From Leucobacter sp. (GTDB lineage: Bacteria > Actinomycetota > Actinomycetes > Actinomycetales > Microbacteriaceae): DNA of 8,541 nucleotides. Within the stretch, counting starts at the first letter, position 1. Each line of letters starts with the position of its first letter. Positions 5,802 through 8,541 of this stretch are shown one piece after another. Below the pieces are notes generated by a model. That model did no database searches, was not told the origin of the DNA, and saw nothing but the letters and a program-made list of their open reading frames with translations. The stretch lies in the NCBI GenBank assembly GCA_012510755.1, contig JAAZHL010000315.1:1-8541 (forward strand), read 5' to 3'. Made by a program: the position numbers and the translations under genes.

Positions 5802-5840
5802 GCCGTCGCACCAGTGCCGTCGCACCCGCGCCGTCGCACC
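5802..5840. repeat. Three 14-bp spaced copies of GCCGTCGCACC
   Basis: The identical 11-mer GCCGTCGCACC occurs at 5802-5812, 5816-5826 and 5830-5840. The period is exactly 14 bp, with three variable bases after each copy (AGT, CGC, TTC). It lies in a gene-free interval just after the hup terminator. The exact 11-mer against variable spacers could reflect protein binding or simple repeat expansion; the sequence alone does not decide. Confidence 0.75.
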
Positions 5841-5886
5841 TTCACCCGGCCCTACCACCCCGGCCGCTCTGCCAACCTGGAGCTTC

Positions 5887-5972
5887 GCCCGACCCTGCCG
5901 ACCCTGCGGCTCGGCCCGCTAACCCGGGGTCAGGCCCGACCCTGCTGACCTGGGCCAGGCTCGGCCCGTCAA
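5887..5972. repeat. C-rich imperfect direct repeat
   Basis: GCCCGACCCTGC occurs at 5887-5898 and 5934-5945, and GGCTCGGCCCG follows each copy at 5908-5918 and 5958-5968, so a segment of about 36-39 bp is duplicated imperfectly. A partial third start, GCCCGACC, is near 5978. A GGTCAG/CTGACC stem (5928-5933 with 5945-5950) sits across the junction. The plus strand is C-rich and G-poor, a composition favourable to Rho loading. Confidence 0.6.
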
Positions 5973-5990
5973 TTCAAGCCCGACCACTCC

Positions 5991-6080
5991 AGCCGTTTTG
6001 CCGAGCCATTCCAGTACCGATCTGCCGTTTACAACCCAGAAAACGGCTCATACAGGCTGTAAATGGCAGATCGGTAGTGG
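5991..6080. repeat. Long near-perfect hairpin with pseudoknot-capable upstream arm
   Basis: TACCGATCTGCCGTTTACA (6015-6033) is the inverse of 6058-6076 over 19 bp, with one difference that would be a G-U pair in RNA. Three more pairs (6011-6013 with 6078-6080) follow a single mismatch. The loop of 24 nt (6034-6057) contains AAAACGGCT (6040-6048), the exact inverse of AGCCGTTTT at 5991-5999. The order of arms is that of an H-type pseudoknot. There is no T tract. No transposase, target-site duplication or tRNA likeness is visible, so its class is unknown: structured RNA, miniature mobile element or protein-binding site. Confidence 0.65.
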
Positions 6081-6120
6081 TGGGGCGACTGTCGGTGGCC
6101 GCTGTGCCCAAATCTCGAAC

Positions 6121-6255
6121 GGAACGGGGGAAACGGCCGGAACGGGGGCCGAGATGGGGACACAGGCCGAAACGGGGGCAACGGCCGGAACGGGGGGCCG
6201 AGATGGGGGTCAACGGCCGAGACGGCGTCAGCGGTCGGACCGGGGGTCAACGGTC
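6121..6255. repeat. G-rich tandem array of 18-19-bp units
   Basis: The stretch can be split into units that start GRRACGGGGG and end CAACGGCC or similar: 6121-6138, 6139-6150 (short), 6151-6168, 6169-6186, 6187-6199 (short), 6200-6218, 6219-6236 and 6237-6255. A higher-order period of 48 bp links 6132-6159 and 6180-6209. Runs of four to six G occur at 6126, 6144, 6156, 6174, 6192, 6205 and 6242, so G-quadruplex formation on the plus strand is possible. It ends about 17 bp before the -10 box of the next gene. The open frames across it lack gene-like features. Confidence 0.75.
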
Positions 6256-6271
6256 GTTCAGGCGTGAGGCG

Positions 6272-6277
6272 TAGGCT
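6272..6277 (+). promoter_or_regulatory. Putative -10 box of a leaderless ctaG transcript
   Basis: TAGGCT fits TANNNT and ends 6 nt before the GTG at 6284, the same geometry as for the MFS gene at 1058-1070. The gap reads TGATGG and there is no usual ribosome binding site at proper distance. Transcription would start at or beside the start codon. No clear -35 box is seen; the G-rich repeat array takes up the space upstream. Confidence 0.5.
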
Positions 6278-6283
6278 TGATGG

Positions 6284-8287
6284 GTGCCCAGAACTCTTCG
6301 CGTGATTGCCCCGGCAATTCTGCTCGCCGCCACTCTCGCGGCACTCATGCTCGGGCTTGCGCTCGGCGGTGCTGCTGCTGATCGGGGCAACTGGGATCCT
6401 GGTGCGGTCGTGCGCTACGGTCTGCCGGTCGCGCGGGCGCTCGTGAACGTGAGCATGGCCGGCATGATCGGCTCGCTCGCACTGGCGGTGTGGGCGCTCG
6501 CCGCCGACAAACCCGAGACCCGAGTCGCGATGGATCTCGCCTCTGGCAGCGCCGCGGTGCTGACCGTGGCCGCCACCGCGGCGATGATCTTCACCTACGT
6601 CGATGTGTCGAACCAGGCGTTCTCGGCAGGGGCCGACTTTGGTGCGGGGCTCGCCATGTTCCTAACCGAGTTCGAGCTTGGCCAGTTGTGGCTTATGGAG
6701 ATTCTGCTCGCCGCACTCGTGACCGTCATCTGTTTCGCGGCTCGCGACCGTCGCATCATCTTGCTCGCGCTCGTGCTGTCGCTTGCGACCACGTGGCCGA
6801 TCGCTTCGCAGGGCCACGCGGCTGGCGCGTCGGGGCACTCGCAGGCGGTGAACTCGCTGCTGGTGCACCTGGTCGGTGCGGCAGTGTGGCTCGGTGGCCT
6901 CATGACGCTCGTGTTCTTGGCGAAGAAGGTTGATCGCGCGCGGCTGGCCGTGCTGGTCTCGCGGTACAGCTCATTCGCGCTGTTCGCCTTTATCGGGGTG
7001 AGCGCTTCGGGCGTGGTCAGCGCAGGCCTGCGCGTTGGCGGCGTTGAGGCATTGTTTGGCACGGGCTATGGGCAGATCGTGGTGCTGAAGGCGGTTGCGC
7101 TGATCGCCCTTGGCCTGTTCGGTGTGGCATGGAGGCAGCGGGCCATCGCGAGGATTCCTGGTCCGCGGGGTGGCCGCGTATTCGCGTGGCTCGTGGTCGC
7201 CGAGCTCGCGGTAATGGGCGGGGCGAGCGGCCTTGCCGCTGCGTTGGGTCGTTCGGCGACACCGGTGGCGATCGAATCTGCGAGGGACACGGGCAGCCCG
7301 TCGGTCACCCCGGCCGAATGGTTGACCGGTGACCCGCTGCCACCAGAGCCCACGCTCGACAGCTACTTCACCTATTGGAAGTTCGATCTCGCTTGGGCGC
7401 TCGTGTGTGTGTTCGCTGCTATGTTGTATCTTGCGGGAGTGTGGCGGCTGCGCAAGCGCGGCGACAGGTGGCCGCTCGGGCGCACGGTCGCCTGGCTCGG
7501 CGGGCTCGCCATGCTGTTCTACACCACCAACGGTGTGCTTAACGGCTACGAGCAGTACCTGTTCAGCACGCACATGCTCGCGCACATGATGCTGGCAATG
7601 GTGGTGCCGCTCGTGTTGGTGCTCGGGGCACCCGTGACGTTGGCGCTGCGCGCGGTAGAGAAGCGGCGCGACGGCTCGTGGGGCACCCGCGAGTGGATCA
7701 TGTGGATGGTGCAGACCCCATATTCGAAGATCATCACGCACCCCGCCGTCGCGGCGCTCGTGTTCGTGGGTTCGCTGTGGGTGTTTTATTTCACGCCGAT
7801 GGCGCGTTGGGCGGTGTCTGAGCATCTTGGGCATCAGTTCATGATTGTGCACTTCTTGATCTCAGGATACTTGTTCTGTTTGTCGATGGTGGGCATCGAC
7901 CCGGTTCCCTATCGTTTTCCGTACCCGCTGCGTCTTGTCACACTCTTTGCGACGATGGCGTCGCACGCATTCTTTGGCGTGACGGTGATGACCGGTGACA
8001 GTCTGTTGCTTGCTGATTGGTATGGCGCGATGGGTCGCACCTGGGGGGCGACGCCTCTTGAAGATCAGCACCTCGGTGGCGGAATCGCGTGGGGCATTGG
8101 CGAGTTGCCAACGTTGCTGTTGGCGTTGACGGTGGCGATTCAGTGGGCGCGCAGCGATGAGAAAGAGCAGAAGCGCAAGGATCGCTTCGCGGATCGCTCT
8201 GGTGAGGCTGAGCTTGCCGCCTACAACGAGATGCTCGCGAAACAAGCCGAGCGTGATGTGAAGCAGGCCGCGGGAACCTCGCGCTAA
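6284..8287 (+). CDS. ctaG: CopD-CtaG fusion: copper uptake / cytochrome c oxidase assembly membrane protein
   Basis: This 667-residue polytopic membrane protein joins two copper-related domains, a fusion common in actinobacteria. Residues about 10-320 form a CopD-like domain: a stretch with His178 and His185 leads into NSLLVHLVGAAVWLGGL (190-206) with His195, as in CopD copper transport proteins. Residues about 360-622 form a caa3-type CtaG domain with histidine motifs STHMLAHMML (His430, His434), SEHLGHQFMIVHFLISGYLF (His514, His517, His523), MASHAFFG (His561) and DQHLGGGIAWGIGELP (594-609). CtaG helps deliver copper to the oxidase; exact chemistry of the actinobacterial form is inferred. 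The C-terminus from 623 is a charged cytoplasmic tail (KEQKRKDRF). The GTG start gives an N-terminal signal-anchor helix at once and matches the leaderless -10 box. Length is normal and no lesion is seen. Confidence 0.92.
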   Translation: MPRTLRVIAPAILLAATLAALMLGLALGGAAADRGNWDPGAVVRYGLPVARALVNVSMAGMIGSLALAVWALAADKPETRVAMDLASGSAAVLTVAATAAMIFTYVDVSNQAFSAGADFGAGLAMFLTEFELGQLWLMEILLAALVTVICFAARDRRIILLALVLSLATTWPIASQGHAAGASGHSQAVNSLLVHLVGAAVWLGGLMTLVFLAKKVDRARLAVLVSRYSSFALFAFIGVSASGVVSAGLRVGGVEALFGTGYGQIVVLKAVALIALGLFGVAWRQRAIARIPGPRGGRVFAWLVVAELAVMGGASGLAAALGRSATPVAIESARDTGSPSVTPAEWLTGDPLPPEPTLDSYFTYWKFDLAWALVCVFAAMLYLAGVWRLRKRGDRWPLGRTVAWLGGLAMLFYTTNGVLNGYEQYLFSTHMLAHMMLAMVVPLVLVLGAPVTLALRAVEKRRDGSWGTREWIMWMVQTPYSKIITHPAVAALVFVGSLWVFYFTPMARWAVSEHLGHQFMIVHFLISGYLFCLSMVGIDPVPYRFPYPLRLVTLFATMASHAFFGVTVMTGDSLLLADWYGAMGRTWGATPLEDQHLGGGIAWGIGELPTLLLALTVAIQWARSDEKEQKRKDRFADRSGEAELAAYNEMLAKQAERDVKQAAGTSR

Positions 8288-8293
8288 TTCTTG

Positions 8294-8323
8294 ACCTCGG
8301 CCACGGCACGTGGTGATTGAGGT
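8294..8323 (+). other. Stem-loop after ctaG, possible 3' end structure
   Basis: ACCTC (8294-8298) pairs with GAGGT (8319-8323), and CCACG (8301-8305) pairs with CGTGG (8309-8313) around a 3-nt loop, with an asymmetric internal loop. It starts 7 bp after the ctaG stop. No T tract follows, so it is at best a weak terminator or a 3' protective hairpin. Confidence 0.35.
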
Positions 8324-8329
8324 TCGGCT

Positions 8330-8371
8330 GGTTGCTGGTTGCCGGTTGCTGGTTGCTCGTTGCCGGTTGCC
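8330..8371. repeat. Heptanucleotide tandem repeat, GGTTGCY x 6
   Basis: Six consecutive 7-bp units run GGTTGCT, GGTTGCC, GGTTGCT, GGTTGCT, CGTTGCC, GGTTGCC; only the fifth deviates at base one. Looser GGTTGG/GGTCG-like sequence continues to about 8415. It lies 42 bp after ctaG in a gene-free stretch. Such arrays change copy number by slippage; no gene overlaps, so any effect would be on the ctaG 3' end or a gene beyond the window. Confidence 0.8.
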
Positions 8372-8471
8372 GGTGGTTGGTGGCCAGTAGTCGGTCGCTA
8401 GTAGTTGGCAGTCGGCGCGCGGTCGTACATAGGCAGCAGCCGGCGTGCAACCATGCATGTGCGGCGGTTGG

Positions 8472-8521
8472 CGAGCATGTTCGGTTTGCGATTCACGGTC
8501 CAGTGGTTGACCGAACGCTCG
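8472..8521. repeat. Long inverted repeat near the window end
   Basis: CGAGC (8472-8476) and GTTCGGT (8479-8485) pair with ACCGAAC (8510-8516) and GCTCG (8517-8521): 12 pairs with a 2-nt AT bulge on the left arm. The loop is 24 nt, the same size as in the 6015-6076 hairpin, although the sequences differ. GATTCAC occurs in the loop (8490-8496) and again after the right arm (8528-8534). TTGACC (8507-8512) could be a -35 box for a gene beyond the window. No T tract follows. Confidence 0.5.
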
Positions 8522-8541
8522 GTAGGTGATTCACTCTATAC

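Noticed and set aside
5991..6080. tRNA, integron attC site or CRISPR repeat explanation for the long hairpin
   Set aside because: No cloverleaf or CCA-type end, no attC core or integrase, and only one copy with no spacers, so none of these classes fits.
5747..6274. 175-residue open frame across the hup-ctaG interval
   Set aside because: It starts inside the hup terminator, has no ribosome binding site, and its Pro/Arg/Gly-rich sequence follows from the C-rich then G-rich repeats. The other frames there (5998-6267 plus, 5974-6213 minus) have the same problem.
6971..7852. 293-residue minus-strand frame inside ctaG
   Set aside because: His/Arg-rich shadow of the histidine and GC-rich codons of ctaG; the plus-strand protein has clear family motifs throughout.
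7862..8458. 198-residue minus-strand frame reading from the heptamer repeat into ctaG
   Set aside because: Most of it is antisense to the conserved CtaG domain and the rest is repeat-derived (NRQRATSNRQPATS).
8317..8529. 70-residue plus-strand frame with WLLVAGC repeats
   Set aside because: The repeated peptide is simply the heptamer array read through three frames; there is no ribosome binding site and no family resemblance.

Overview
The window looks like a chromosomal segment of a high-GC Gram-positive bacterium, most likely an actinobacterium of the Microbacteriaceae type. I base this on GC-rich third codon positions, one TTG and two GTG starts, apparently leaderless promoters, a short HU protein without a lysine-rich tail, and a CopD-CtaG fusion of the size usual in actinobacteria. 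This placement is inference from family knowledge; no database was searched. I see no phage genes, transposases, CRISPR arrays, tRNAs or rRNAs.

Layout. Positions 1-1020 carry the C-terminal half of adenylosuccinate synthetase (purA) followed 28 bp later by a small AroQ-class chorismate mutase with a TTG start. A 14-TM DHA2-type MFS exporter (1070-2596) follows, apparently with its own leaderless promoter. On the minus strand lies a tight operon of three ribosomal proteins, rpmB (L28), rpmG (L33) and rpsN (S14), at 3439-2725, ending in a strong hairpin terminator. All three are the zinc-free (C-minus) type. Diverging from it is nhaA (3694-5121), a Na+/H+ antiporter with an unusual Asn/Ser/Thr/Ala-rich N-terminal tail. 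Next is hup (HU-like nucleoid protein, 5416-5694) with a good terminator. After a 589-bp gene-free interval comes a large CopD-CtaG fusion (6284-8287) for copper handling and cytochrome oxidase assembly, also apparently leaderless. The last 254 bp contain no gene but hold a heptamer repeat and a second long inverted repeat.

The genes themselves are familiar. The less ordinary content is between them. (1) The rpmB/nhaA divergent region has a perfect 8-11-8 inverted repeat whose spacer contains the -35 box of a well-formed rpmB promoter and whose right arm reaches the nhaA promoter, so it is a candidate shared operator. (2) The hup-ctaG interval is layered: a 14-bp triple repeat, C-rich imperfect repeats, a 19-bp near-perfect stem whose loop can pair with an upstream segment in pseudoknot order, then a G-rich array of 18-19-bp units. 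Strand composition flips from C-rich to G-rich across the hairpin. (3) Two GTG genes share the same TANNNT-6 nt-GTG geometry. No clearly new multi-gene system is visible.
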